Part shown: piece after piece, positions 32,198 through 40,094 of the stretch | Layout of the letters: each line of letters opens with the position of its first letter | How positions within the stretch are numbered: the stretch's first letter is position 1 | Origin: Myxococcales bacterium | GTDB lineage: Bacteria; Myxococcota_A; Polyangia; Polyangiales; Ga0077539 | Reading direction: 5' to 3' | Length of the DNA: 63,147 bases | Assembly: GCA_030652255.1 (NCBI GenBank) | Contig: JAUSAZ010000166.1 | Span: forward strand, 1-63,147 | Position numbers and translations under genes: made by a program | Notes under the pieces: generated by a model | Told to the model about the DNA's origin: nothing | Databases searched by the model: none | The model's input: the letters and a program-made list of their open reading frames with translations, nothing else

Positions 32198-34492
32198 ATG
32201 ACGTCCTCGCTCGCCAACCCACTGTCCCCTCCCAACGACCCGACGCGCGTGCAGCTCGCGGTGCTCGGCATGACCTGCGCGGCCTGCGTCGGCCGCATCG
32301 AGCGCGTCCTCGGCCGCGCCCCGGGCGTGCTCGACGCGCGGGTGAACCTCGCCACCCAGCACGCGACGATCGACTACGACCCGGCCGCGACGGCCCCGGA
32401 GGCCCTCGCCGAGGCGATCCGCGGGGCGGGCTACGAGGTCCCCGACGTGCCCGCGGCGGGCGAGGCGCCGCCCGACGGTGCGACGCGCCTCGCGCGCATC
32501 GACGCCGCCGAGGAGGCCGACGCCCGACGCGACCGGCGCGACCTCGTGGTGGCCGCGGCGCTGGCCGTGCCGCTCCTGGTCGTCGGCATGTCGCACGGCG
32601 CGATCCCGGGGACCGCGGGCGCCGCCGGGCGCTACCTCCAGCTCGCGCTGGCGACGGGCGTGGTCTTCGGCCCAGGCCGCCGCTTCCTCCGACTCGCGGC
32701 CGCGGCGCTGCGCCACCGGAGCGCCGACATGAACGTCCTCATCGCGCTCGGCGCCCTCACGGCGTGGGGCTGGTCGGCGGCCGTCACGCTCGCCCCGCAG
32801 CTGCTCCCGCACGGCGAGCACGGCCACGTCCCGGTGTACTTCGAGGCGGCCGGGGCGATCATCGCGTTCATGCTGCTGGGCAAGGCCCTGGAGCGGCGCG
32901 CGCGCCGGCGCCTCGGGGACGCGGTGCGCGGCCTCGTGGCCCTCCAGCCGCCGAGCGCGACGCGCCTGCGGGGCGGGGCCGAGCTCGAGGTGACCGTGGG
33001 GTCGCTGCTCCCGGGCGACCGGGTGCGCGTGCGTCCCGGGCAGCGCGTCCCGACCGACGGGGCGGTCGTGGAGGGTCAGGCCGCCGTGGACGAGTCGATG
33101 CTCACCGGCGAGAGCGTGCCGGTGGAGCGCGGGCCCGGCGCCCCCGTGCAGGGCGGGACGCTGGTCGAGGGCGGCAGCCTCGTGATCGAGGTGACGCGCC
33201 GTGGCGCCGAGTCGGCGGTCGCGCGGATCGTGGACGCCGTCTCCGAAGCCCAGGGCACGCGCGCCCCCATCGCCCGCCTCGCCGACCGCGTGAGCGCGGT
33301 GTTCGTGCCGGCGGTGGTGGCGCTCGCCGCGCTCACCTTCGCCGCGTGGATGGTGCTCCCGCGCGGGTCGGGCGGGCTGGCCGCCGCGGTCGAGCACTTC
33401 GTCGCGGTGCTGGTGATCGCCTGCCCCTGCGCGCTCGGGCTCGCCACGCCCGCCGCGGTCGCCGTGGGTACGAGCCGCGCGGCCGCCCTCGGGCTGCTGG
33501 TGAAGGGCGGCGAGGCCCTGGAGCGCGCCTCGAAGATCGACCAGGTGCTCTTCGACAAGACGGGCACCCTCACGCTGGGCCGGATGGCCCTCGCGCAGGT
33601 GCTCCCCGTGGGCGCGAGGGGCGAGGACGAGTTGCTCGCGTTGGCGGCCGCCGCGGAGGCGGGGAGCGAGCACCCCGTGGCGCGCGCGATCGTCGCGGGC
33701 GCTGCCGCGCGGGGCCTGACAGTCGTCGCCGCGACGGAGTTCGCGGCGACCCCGGGCGGCGGCGTGCGGGCCCGCGTCGGCGCGTCGCTCGTGTGCGTCG
33801 GCACGACCCGCTGGCTGGCGTCGCAGGGGGTCGCCGCCAACGCGCTGGAGCCCGCAGCGGCAGCGGCCGCGGGCCGGGGCGAGACGCCCGTGTTCGTGAC
33901 CATCGACGGCGCCCTGACGGGCCTCGTGACGGTGGCCGACACGGTGCGCCCCGAGGCCGCCGCGGCCGTGGCCGCGCTGACGGCGATGGGCGTGTCCGTG
34001 GCAATGGCCACGGGCGACCGGCGGGCGACGGCGCTGGCGGTCGCGCTCGCCGCGGGCGTGGGCGAGGTGCATGCGGAGGTGCGGCCCGAGGAGAAGTCCG
34101 CGCTGGTGGCGCGGCTGCGCGCCGCGGGGCGCACCGTGGCGATGGTGGGCGACGGCGTGAACGACGCGCCCGCGCTGGCCGCGGCCGACCTCGGCGTGGC
34201 CATGGGCGGCGGCGCGGACGTCGCGGCGGCCGCCGCGGACGTAACGATCCTGCGGGGCGGCGTCGCGGCGGTGCGGACGGCGGTCGGGCTCGCGCGGGCC
34301 ACGCTGCGCACGATCCGGCAGAACCTCTTCTGGGCCTTCGTCTACAACCTGGTCGGCATCCCCCTCGCGGCGGGGCTGCTCGAGCCCTTCACGGGCTGGG
34401 CGCTCTCGCCGGTCTTCGCGAGCGCGGCGATGTCGCTGTCGAGCGTCTCGGTGCTGCTCAACTCGCTGCGGCTGCGGCGGTGGGCGCCGTGA
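32198..34492 (+). CDS. copA: Cu(I)-translocating P1B-1 ATPase
   Basis: A 764-aa ATPase with one N-terminal HMA domain (GMTCAACVGR at ~24-33). The CPC site is in 'VIACPCALGLATP' (~407), the phosphorylation site is DKTGTLT (~452), and 'GSEHPVA' and 'GDGVNDAPAL' follow. 'YNLVGIPLAAG' and 'MSLSSVSVLLNSLRLRR' at the end are P1B-1 signatures. It follows cusA after 158 bp and overlaps or abuts the CorE-like sigma gene. A second Cu-ATPase in the block, with a different N-terminus. Confidence 0.93.
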   Translation: MTSSLANPLSPPNDPTRVQLAVLGMTCAACVGRIERVLGRAPGVLDARVNLATQHATIDYDPAATAPEALAEAIRGAGYEVPDVPAAGEAPPDGATRLARIDAAEEADARRDRRDLVVAAALAVPLLVVGMSHGAIPGTAGAAGRYLQLALATGVVFGPGRRFLRLAAAALRHRSADMNVLIALGALTAWGWSAAVTLAPQLLPHGEHGHVPVYFEAAGAIIAFMLLGKALERRARRRLGDAVRGLVALQPPSATRLRGGAELEVTVGSLLPGDRVRVRPGQRVPTDGAVVEGQAAVDESMLTGESVPVERGPGAPVQGGTLVEGGSLVIEVTRRGAESAVARIVDAVSEAQGTRAPIARLADRVSAVFVPAVVALAALTFAAWMVLPRGSGGLAAAVEHFVAVLVIACPCALGLATPAAVAVGTSRAAALGLLVKGGEALERASKIDQVLFDKTGTLTLGRMALAQVLPVGARGEDELLALAAAAEAGSEHPVARAIVAGAAARGLTVVAATEFAATPGGGVRARVGASLVCVGTTRWLASQGVAANALEPAAAAAAGRGETPVFVTIDGALTGLVTVADTVRPEAAAAVAALTAMGVSVAMATGDRRATALAVALAAGVGEVHAEVRPEEKSALVARLRAAGRTVAMVGDGVNDAPALAAADLGVAMGGGADVAAAAADVTILRGGVAAVRTAVGLARATLRTIRQNLFWAFVYNLVGIPLAAGLLEPFTGWALSPVFASAAMSLSSVSVLLNSLRLRRWAP

Positions 34493-34536
34493 CCCCCTCC
34501 GTGCCCGACGACGCCCGCGCCGCTAGACTCCCGCCC

Positions 34537-35082
34537 ATGGACGCCCACGTCACCGAGTCGCTGCTCGCCGACCGCCCGAGCTTCCTCGCCTTCCTGGAGC
34601 GCCGCCTCGGCGACCGCGCGGCGGCCGAGGACATCCTCCAGGACGCCTACGCCCGCAGCATGACCCACGGCGCCTCGCTCCGGCAGGACGAATCGTCGCG
34701 CGCCTGGTTCTACCGGATCCTGCGCAACGCGGTGATCGACCGCCGGCGCCGGGACGCGAGCCACGGCCGCGCGCTCGACGCCCTGGCCGCGGAGCTGGAT
34801 GAGCCGGAGGCACCGCCGGTGGCGGCCCTCGCGCCGACCACCTGCGCGTGCGTGGGGCGGCTGGCGGACGCGATGAAGCCCGAGTACGCGGCGGCGCTCC
34901 GGCAGGTGACCGTTGCCGGGCAGAGCGTGAAGGACTTCGCCGAGGCCGAGGGCATCACCGCGAACAACGCCGCGGTGCGGGTCTTCCGGGCGCGCGAGGC
35001 GCTGCGCGCGCGGGTGCGGGCCTGCTGCGGGTCTTGCGCGGACGACGGGTGCGCCGACTGCACCTGCGCCCCGGCGATGTAG
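34537..35082 (+). CDS. CorE-like copper-responsive ECF sigma factor
   Basis: A 181-aa ECF sigma factor with region 2 ('RAAAEDILQDAYARSM', 'WFYRILRNAVIDRRRR') and region 4 ('VKDFAEAEGITANNAAVRVFRAREALRARV'). A CxC sits in the linker (Cys103, Cys105), and the C-terminus is Cys-rich with six Cys at 163, 164, 167, 172, 175 and 177. This is the plan of Myxococcus CorE (ECF44), whose activity is set directly by copper through the CxC and Cys-rich tail, with no anti-sigma. A GTG at 34489 overlapping the copA stop is an alternative start. Confidence 0.85.
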   Translation: MDAHVTESLLADRPSFLAFLERRLGDRAAAEDILQDAYARSMTHGASLRQDESSRAWFYRILRNAVIDRRRRDASHGRALDALAAELDEPEAPPVAALAPTTCACVGRLADAMKPEYAAALRQVTVAGQSVKDFAEAEGITANNAAVRVFRAREALRARVRACCGSCADDGCADCTCAPAM

Positions 35083-35161
35083 CTGCCACGCGCACGACGA
35101 CGGTCGAACGCGATGCGAGACCATGGGCCGCCGTGGCGTGCCGGGTGCGGGTCACCAACGC

Positions 35162-35887
35162 CTACCCGCGGGCCAGGGCGCGCGTGGCCCGCTCGTGGAC
35201 GGCGCTCCAGCCGACGTTGCGCCAGAAGGCGTCGAAGTAGCCCGACTTGTTCGCCCCGTAATCGATCGCGTAGGCGTGCTCGTAGACGTCCAGCACCAGC
35301 AGCGGGGAGGCGCTCCAGCCGCCCATCGCGTGGCTCTCAGTCTGGACGATCTCCAGCGTGTGTGAGACCCCGTCGGCCACCAACACCACCCAGCCGTTGG
35401 CCGCCTTCGCGGCGCCGAGCATCTGCGCGCGGAAACGGTCCATCGAGCCGAAGCGCTGCGTCACCATGGTCGCGAGTGCGGCCGGTGGCCGCTGCCCGGC
35501 CGCGAGGTTGGCGAAGTAGAGCTCGTGCAGGACGGCGCTGTTGCGCGCTGCGAGCTCGGCCGACTTCAACGTCCCGTAGAGGCTCCAATACGCGCCCGAC
35601 TGCGCCGGGTCGGCGGTGCCGAGCTGCGTGCGGATCTCGTTGAGCTTGCGCACCGCGCCGCCGTAGTTGTTGTCGTGGTGCGAGACCAGCATCCGCTCGG
35701 AGAGCCCCGGCAGCGACGTCGGCGCGAAGGGCAGCGGCACGACGGCAACCTCCGGCGGGTTCGGTCCGAGGGGCGTTCCCGCGTCGGGTCGGCGCGGCTG
35801 GGCCTCGGCGTCGTGGCCCTGGAGGAGAGTCGCGGCGGCGGCGCCCAGCGCCACCGCGCCAAAGTCCCTGCGGTCGATGGTCTTCAT
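35162..35887 (-). CDS. Tat-exported Fe/Mn superoxide dismutase
   Basis: A 241-aa protein. 'MKTIDRRDFGAVALGAAAA' is a Tat-like signal with the RR pair. The SOD fold follows, with ligands in 'SHHDNNYGGAV' (His), 'VLHELYFANL' (His) and 'LDVYEHAYAIDYG' (Asp, His), and the C-terminal 'YFDAFWRNVGW'. Removes superoxide outside the cytoplasm, where copper-driven redox chemistry would generate it. Convergent with the CorE-like gene, no operon partner. Most bacterial Fe/Mn SODs are cytoplasmic, so export is notable. Confidence 0.85.
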   Translation of the reverse strand: MKTIDRRDFGAVALGAAAATLLQGHDAEAQPRRPDAGTPLGPNPPEVAVVPLPFAPTSLPGLSERMLVSHHDNNYGGAVRKLNEIRTQLGTADPAQSGAYWSLYGTLKSAELAARNSAVLHELYFANLAAGQRPPAALATMVTQRFGSMDRFRAQMLGAAKAANGWVVLVADGVSHTLEIVQTESHAMGGWSASPLLVLDVYEHAYAIDYGANKSGYFDAFWRNVGWSAVHERATRALARG

Positions 35888-36124
35888 CTCGCTTGTCGTT
35901 CTCCGCGGCCTGTTGGAACGGCGACCAGGGCCTGGTTACGCCCGTGGCTCCCGTCGAGGTGTACATCGACTCGCGGGGCGAGGCGCCGCTCGGACCGCCC
36001 CTCGGCTCGTTGGGCGCGCCCGCTCGATACTCGCCGACCCGGCCGTGCGCGCACCCGATCACGGAACGTACACGGGGCGACCGATTCCGGGTCACAGGCG
36101 CAACGCCGCCGCCTAGAACGGCGC

Positions 36125-36130
36125 AGGAGG
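36125..36130 (+). promoter_or_regulatory. Ribosome binding site of the Cys-pair peptide
   Basis: AGGAGG lies 9 bp before the ATG at 36140. It is a perfect Shine-Dalgarno match and the best support that this very short gene is real. Confidence 0.75.
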
Positions 36131-36139
36131 TCTCTACCT

Positions 36140-36322
36140 ATGATGAAGCTGCTCTCCCCCCGGACCCTCGTGATCCTTGGGGCGCTCTCCCTCGCCACGG
36201 GCCTCGGGGCGACGGTCACCGCCGTTCGCACCGCCCGGGGCGACGGCGATTGCTGCTACCCCGGCTCGCCCTGCTGCCATCCCGGCTCGCCCTGCTGCCA
36301 GGGCCGCCACCGCGCGGGCTGA
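36140..36322 (+). CDS. Small exported or membrane peptide with three Cys pairs
   Basis: A 60-aa peptide. Residues ~5-30 form a hydrophobic signal or anchor ('LVILGALSLATGLGATVTAV'). The rest contains CCYPGSPCCHPGSPCC (38-53): three Cys pairs spaced by x-PGSP. This looks like a metal- or redox-active peptide facing the periplasm. I know no family for it. An ECF sigma gene starts 12 bp downstream, followed by an NrsF-like membrane gene, so the peptide may be an effector, a signal, or a substrate of a modifying enzyme such as the MNIO at 14.7 kb. The functional reading is inference. Confidence 0.65.
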   Translation: MMKLLSPRTLVILGALSLATGLGATVTAVRTARGDGDCCYPGSPCCHPGSPCCQGRHRAG

Positions 36323-36334
36323 CCCGACGCCCGC

Positions 36335-36865
36335 GTGCCTCCGACCCGCGAAGCCTCGGAGGCCGAGCTCGACGACCTCATGGCGCGCCTCAGCGACGGA
36401 GAGCGCGAGGCCTTCACGCCGCTGTTCCGCGCGCTCCACCCGCGCGCGCGGCGGGTGGCGGCCCGGCGCCTGGAGTCCGCGCGCGCCGACGAGGTCGCCC
36501 AGGTCGCCATGATCAAGCTCTTCACCCGCGCGGCCTCCTTCACCCCCGGGCGCCCGGCGCTGCCGTGGTTCTACGCCGTGGTGGCCAACGAGGTCCGCGC
36601 CGAGCTTCGTCGCACCCGGCACGACGCCGGCGCCGTCCCGGAGCACCACCCGAGCCCCGAGGCCGCGGCGGATGACGCCCTCGCCGAGCGCGAGCTCCAC
36701 CGGGCGCTCCAGCAGAGCGTGGACGCGCTCGACCCGACCTCGGCCGAGGCCATCGCCGTCCTGCTCGGGGAGGCGGCGCCCCCGCCCGTCGCGCCCGCCA
36801 CGCATCGCAAACGCCTGTCCCGCGCCTACGCCCGACTCCGCGCCCTGCTGGGAGGTGACTTGTGA
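36335..36865 (+). CDS. ECF RNA polymerase sigma factor
   Basis: A 176-aa protein with sigma region 2 ('DGEREAFTPLFRALHPRARRVAARRL', 'DEVAQVAMIKLFTRA', 'LPWFYAVVANEVRAELRR') and a region-4 segment ('DALDPTSAEAIAVLLGE...THRKRLSRAYARLRALL'). No Cys-rich tail, so it is unlike the CorE-type factor 1.3 kb upstream and probably needs an anti-sigma. The stop overlaps the start of the NrsF-like gene in a GTGA. Confidence 0.8.
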   Translation: MPPTREASEAELDDLMARLSDGEREAFTPLFRALHPRARRVAARRLESARADEVAQVAMIKLFTRAASFTPGRPALPWFYAVVANEVRAELRRTRHDAGAVPEHHPSPEAAADDALAERELHRALQQSVDALDPTSAEAIAVLLGEAAPPPVAPATHRKRLSRAYARLRALLGGDL

Positions 36866-37443
36866 CCGTTGATCCGACCGCCCCGCCGTCCCTCGAAGCG
36901 CGCGCCCGCCGGGCCTACGAGTGGGGCCTCGCCCGGGACGGGCTCGTGCGCGCATTGATCGTCCTCGGCCTGTCGGCGCTCGCCGCGCGTGTGGCGGGCG
37001 TCGCACTCCGGCCCCTCACCCTGGCGCTGGTCGTGCTCGCCTGGACCTTCCTCGGCTGGCGCCGCGGGTGGTGGCTGCGGGGCGCGCAGGTGGGCCTGCT
37101 GGGCGGCCTCGCGGCGCTGCTGCTCCCGATGTCCTTGCTGCGGCCCTGCTGCCCGCCCGGGATGATGGTCTGCGAGGGCTGCTGCGCCCGCCCCGGCACC
37201 TGCGCCCTCGCCGGCATGGCGCTCGGCGTGGTGCTGGCGGCGCTCCTGCCCCGCCACGGCGACAGCGGGCAGCGGGCGCGGGCCGGCATCGGGATGCTGC
37301 TGGGCGTCGTGTCGATCGGGTCGGTGCGGTGCAGCGGGCTCTTCCTGGGCGAGGCGCTGGGCATGCTCGCCGGGCTCCTCGGCGGGGCCGCGGCGATCGG
37401 CGCCGGTGCCTGGGTCTGGACCCGGGCGAGAGCGACGGCGTGA
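36862..37443 (+). CDS. Six-helix membrane protein, NrsF-like (DUF1109) anti-sigma candidate
   Basis: A 193-aa protein with about six transmembrane helices and a short cytoplasmic start containing 'LEARARRAYEWGLARD'. This is the layout of NrsF/DUF1109 anti-sigma factors, which hold an ECF factor at the membrane and release it on metal or oxidative stress. A loop between TM3 and TM4 carries Cys96, 97, 104, 107, 108 and 114 ('RPCCPPGMMVCEGCCARPG'), a plausible metal sensor. Coupled by a GTGA overlap to the ECF gene. The family assignment rests on topology and context, not close similarity. Confidence 0.6.
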   Translation: MTVDPTAPPSLEARARRAYEWGLARDGLVRALIVLGLSALAARVAGVALRPLTLALVVLAWTFLGWRRGWWLRGAQVGLLGGLAALLLPMSLLRPCCPPGMMVCEGCCARPGTCALAGMALGVVLAALLPRHGDSGQRARAGIGMLLGVVSIGSVRCSGLFLGEALGMLAGLLGGAAAIGAGAWVWTRARATA

Positions 37444-37589
37444 CGTAGCGCCAGGACGCTCGGCTCGGATCGGCTCACGCCGGACCGGGGCGCGAATGGA
37501 GCGGGGGGAGCGCCTCCGGGGTCCATCGCCCACCGAGCGAGGCGTCCGCCGTGCCCGTTCGCCCACCCTCCACGAGCTGTCGGAGGCCC

Positions 37590-38171
37590 TCAGCGGTAGC
37601 CGCGGGCGAGCAGATACTTCGCTCCGGCGGCGAAGGCGTCGGGGCCCGGGACCGTGAACCCGAAGGCGTCGGCCAGGCGCGCGGTCGTGTTGAAGGCGAA
37701 GGAGACGGCGAGCGCGTCCTCGATCTGCGCGCGCGAGACGCCCGCGGCCCGGAGGGCGCGCATGTCGTCCGCATCGACCGAGTGCCCGGTCGTCAGCTTG
37801 CGCAGCATGCGCAGCGTCGCCCGCAGCGGCTCCCCGATGGGAGCGGACTCCAGATCAGTGAGCACCGCGGAGACCTTGGCGCGGTCGCCGTAGGCGCCCT
37901 CCGCCACCGCCGTGTGGGCCCGCGTACACCACTCGCATTCGTTGGCCCTGGCGACCACCGCGGCCATGAGCTCGCGGTCGCCGACCAACCACGCGGACGG
38001 CCCGCGCATGGCCTCGTGGGTCACGCCCTGCATCGGCCCGCCGTAGAACTCGGGGCGGTACTTCACCAGCTTGATGACGTCGAGCACGTCCTGGCGCGAG
38101 AAGGCGCGGATGAGCGCGAAGAGTGCCTTCGTGCCGAGGCCGTGGCCGCCGTCGAGGATCGCGAGGCGCAT
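37590..38171 (-). CDS. Carboxymuconolactone decarboxylase / AhpD-like protein
   Basis: A 193-aa helical protein with 'ANECEWCTRAHT' (CxxC-x3-H), the AhpD-type redox site. It probably acts as an alkylhydroperoxidase-like or decarboxylase-like enzyme. Last gene of a four-gene operon with an ArsR regulator, an SRPBCC protein and a shorter AhpD-like protein. The ATG at 38171 is chosen; a GTG at 38177 overlaps the upstream stop. Confidence 0.8.
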   Translation of the reverse strand: MRLAILDGGHGLGTKALFALIRAFSRQDVLDVIKLVKYRPEFYGGPMQGVTHEAMRGPSAWLVGDRELMAAVVARANECEWCTRAHTAVAEGAYGDRAKVSAVLTDLESAPIGEPLRATLRMLRKLTTGHSVDADDMRALRAAGVSRAQIEDALAVSFAFNTTARLADAFGFTVPGPDAFAAGAKYLLARGYR

Positions 38172-38173
38172 GC

Positions 38174-38479
38174 TCACGTCCCCTCCGCGGCGCGGAGCGC
38201 CGCCAGGGCCGCGTCGTACTGGCGCGACGCCTGCCCGACCGCGGCGCACACGACGAGCTCGAAGACCTGGTCCTCGCTGAGCCCGGCCGCCCTCGCGGCC
38301 GCGACGTCCGCGTCGGTCACCCGGTGGGCGTGCTCGGCGACCTTGCGAACCAGCGTCTGCAGCGGCTCGTCGAGACCCTCCCGCGCGAACGCCGCGCGGC
38401 GCTGGGCGGGCGAGGCCCGGCCGTCTCCCTCGAGGATCCGCGTCACCAGCGCCTCCCGCGCGCGAGTCACGTCGGTCAT
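38174..38479 (-). CDS. Small carboxymuconolactone decarboxylase-like protein
   Basis: A 101-aa helical protein. The C-terminal half ('GLSEDQVFELVVCAAVGQASRQYDAALAAL') has the CMD-family helix pattern, with a single Cys where AhpD has CxxC. Likely a partner subunit of the longer CMD protein encoded next. It overlaps the SRPBCC gene by 4 bp. Confidence 0.6.
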   Translation of the reverse strand: MTDVTRAREALVTRILEGDGRASPAQRRAAFAREGLDEPLQTLVRKVAEHAHRVTDADVAAARAAGLSEDQVFELVVCAAVGQASRQYDAALAALRAAEGT

Positions 38480-38979
38480 TCGGCGCCCCCTAGCTCGGCG
38501 GCGCGCGCGAAGCCCGCGAGGAGGCGGCCCCAGTCCCCCTCGGTGTCGAAGACGCGACGCATCTCGTCGCGGCGCGCCCCGTACCGGTCGAGGCGACGGT
38601 GCTCGAGCTCGACCCGCGTCCGGTTGTCGCCCTCCGCCACGAAGCGCACCTCGATCTCGGTGTTGAGCTGCGGGTCGAACTGCCAGTTCGCGTCGATGTC
38701 CCAGGTGAGGACGAGGCGCACGGTGGGCTCCCACACGAGGACGCGCCCCCACTCGCAGGTGCTCCCGTCCTCACCGCGCTCGTACCATCGCCCCCCGACC
38801 CGCGGCTCCAGCACGGCGTCCACCGCGTTCGCCTTGCCGATCTTGTAGTGCGCGAGGGGCCACCAGGTGCCCATCCGCTCGGTGAACACCCGCCACGCCA
38901 CGGCCTGCGGCGCGTTGACGCCCAGGACCTTCCGAACGCGGTTCGGGTCGAAGTCGCCCGCCCCTGTCTGCTCCGTCAT
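38476..38979 (-). CDS. SRPBCC (AHSA1-like) domain protein
   Basis: A 167-aa START-like fold. 'PQAVAWRVFTERMGTWWPLAHYKIG', 'EPRVGGRWYERGEDG' and 'WEPTVRLVLTWDID' are typical of AHSA1-like ligand-binding proteins. Such genes are very often coupled to an ArsR-type repressor, as here. The overlap with the regulator is 4 bp. Ligand unknown. Confidence 0.85.
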   Translation of the reverse strand: MTEQTGAGDFDPNRVRKVLGVNAPQAVAWRVFTERMGTWWPLAHYKIGKANAVDAVLEPRVGGRWYERGEDGSTCEWGRVLVWEPTVRLVLTWDIDANWQFDPQLNTEIEVRFVAEGDNRTRVELEHRRLDRYGARRDEMRRVFDTEGDWGRLLAGFARAAELGGAE

Positions 38980-39302
38980 CGCCGCTTCCTCTCCTTGACC
39001 GCTTCCTGCTCCGCCGCCGCCTTGAACGCGACGAGCGCCTCGTCCCAGAACCCGTCGAGCCAGTCGCGCACCGCCGCGATCCCCGTCGGGTCCACGGCGT
39101 AGAGCCGCCGCGTGCCCTCCGCGCGGTCGGTGACCAGGCGGGCCGCCTTCAGCACCTTCAGGTGCTGCGACACCGCCGGCCGGCTCACGTCCATCCCGTC
39201 AGCGATCTCCTGCACCGAACGGGCGCCACGCTGCACCCGCGCGAACACCGCCCGCCGGGTCCGATCGCCGAGCGCGTCCAGCACCTGGCCAGCGTTAGTC
39301 AT
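38976..39302 (-). CDS. ArsR-family transcriptional repressor
   Basis: A 108-aa winged-helix protein ('LDALGDRTRRAVFARV...SVQEIADGMDVSRPAVSQHLKVLKAARLV'). No Cys metal site is visible, so it is the type that works with an SRPBCC protein, not a metal sensor. First gene of its operon. An 11-bp palindrome (39305-39315) abuts the ATG and is the likely autoregulatory operator. Confidence 0.85.
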   Translation of the reverse strand: MTNAGQVLDALGDRTRRAVFARVQRGARSVQEIADGMDVSRPAVSQHLKVLKAARLVTDRAEGTRRLYAVDPTGIAAVRDWLDGFWDEALVAFKAAAEQEAVKERKRR

Positions 39303-39304
39303 CA

Positions 39305-39315
39305 CTTACCGTAAG
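39305..39315. promoter_or_regulatory. Candidate ArsR operator
   Basis: CTTAC-C-GTAAG, a perfect 5-bp dyad around one base, begins 3 bp upstream of the ArsR ATG at 39302. Confidence 0.55.
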
Positions 39316-39370
39316 TATCCACTAACCATATCCGCCCGGTCAAGTCTTCGTCGGCCGACCGCCGAGGCTG

Positions 39371-39384
39371 GTTGAATATTCAAC
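39371..39384. promoter_or_regulatory. Candidate operator of the ArsR-rhodanese gene
   Basis: GTTGAATATTCAAC is a perfect 14-bp palindrome ending 14 bp before the ATG at 39399. A partial repeat, CTTGAATAAT, runs into the ATG. AT-rich 12-4-12-type dyads of this kind are bound by ArsR/BigR-type repressors. Confidence 0.65.
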
Positions 39385-39398
39385 CGTACGCTTGAATA

Positions 39399-40094
39399 AT
39401 GGAGTCGATGACGACGGCGCACCGCCGGTTCAAGGACAGCCTCTACGAGCAGTTCGCGCGCGTTGGGAAGGCCGTCGCGGCGCCCAAGCGGGTCGAGCTG
39501 CTCGACCTCCTCGGCCAGGGATCGCGCACCGTCGAGGCCCTCGCCGGCCTGGCGGCGATCTCGGTGCCCAACGCGTCTCAGCACCTGCAGGTGCTCCGCG
39601 CGGCGCGCCTCGTCGAGGCCCGAAAGCGTGGCCTCTACGTCGAGTACAGCCTCGCCGACGACGAGGTTGGCCACTTCGTCGTGACGCTGCGCGGCCTCGC
39701 CGCGGCGCGACTGGCGGAGGTCGAGCAGATCACCCGCGCCCACTTCGACGGGCGGGGTGGCCCCGACGCGGTGGCGGGTGACGAGCTCATCGGGCGCGTG
39801 CGCCGCGGGGAGGTCACCGTGCTCGACGTGCAGCCCGCCGAGGAGTACCGCGCCGGCCACTTTCCGCGGGCGGTCTCGATCCCGATCGACGAGCTCAAGG
39901 CCCGCCTCAAGGAGCTGCCGAAGGACCGCGAGGTCGTCGCCTACCGCCGCGGTCCCTACTGTGTGATGGCCGTCGAGGCCGTCGAGCTGCTGCGCCAGAA
40001 GGGTTTCACGGCCCGGCGCATGGAGCTGGGCGTTCCCAACTGGCGCGCGCGCGGGTGGCGCGTCGCGACCGTGCGCCGGGGGGCAGGCGCGTGA
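39399..40094 (+). CDS. ArsR regulator fused to a rhodanese domain
   Basis: A 231-aa protein. The N-terminal winged helix (residues ~20-100, 'RVELLDLLGQGSRTVEALAGLAAISVPNASQHLQVLRAARLV') is joined to a rhodanese domain (~125-220, 'VLDVQPAEEYRAGHFPRAVSIPIDEL', active-site loop 'YRRGPYCVMAVE' with the catalytic Cys). Such fusions sense sulfur or thiol stress. The downstream persulfide dioxygenase gene overlaps by 4 bp, which fits sulfide detoxification, but that gene is broken. Confidence 0.85.
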   Translation: MESMTTAHRRFKDSLYEQFARVGKAVAAPKRVELLDLLGQGSRTVEALAGLAAISVPNASQHLQVLRAARLVEARKRGLYVEYSLADDEVGHFVVTLRGLAAARLAEVEQITRAHFDGRGGPDAVAGDELIGRVRRGEVTVLDVQPAEEYRAGHFPRAVSIPIDELKARLKELPKDREVVAYRRGPYCVMAVEAVELLRQKGFTARRMELGVPNWRARGWRVATVRRGAGA

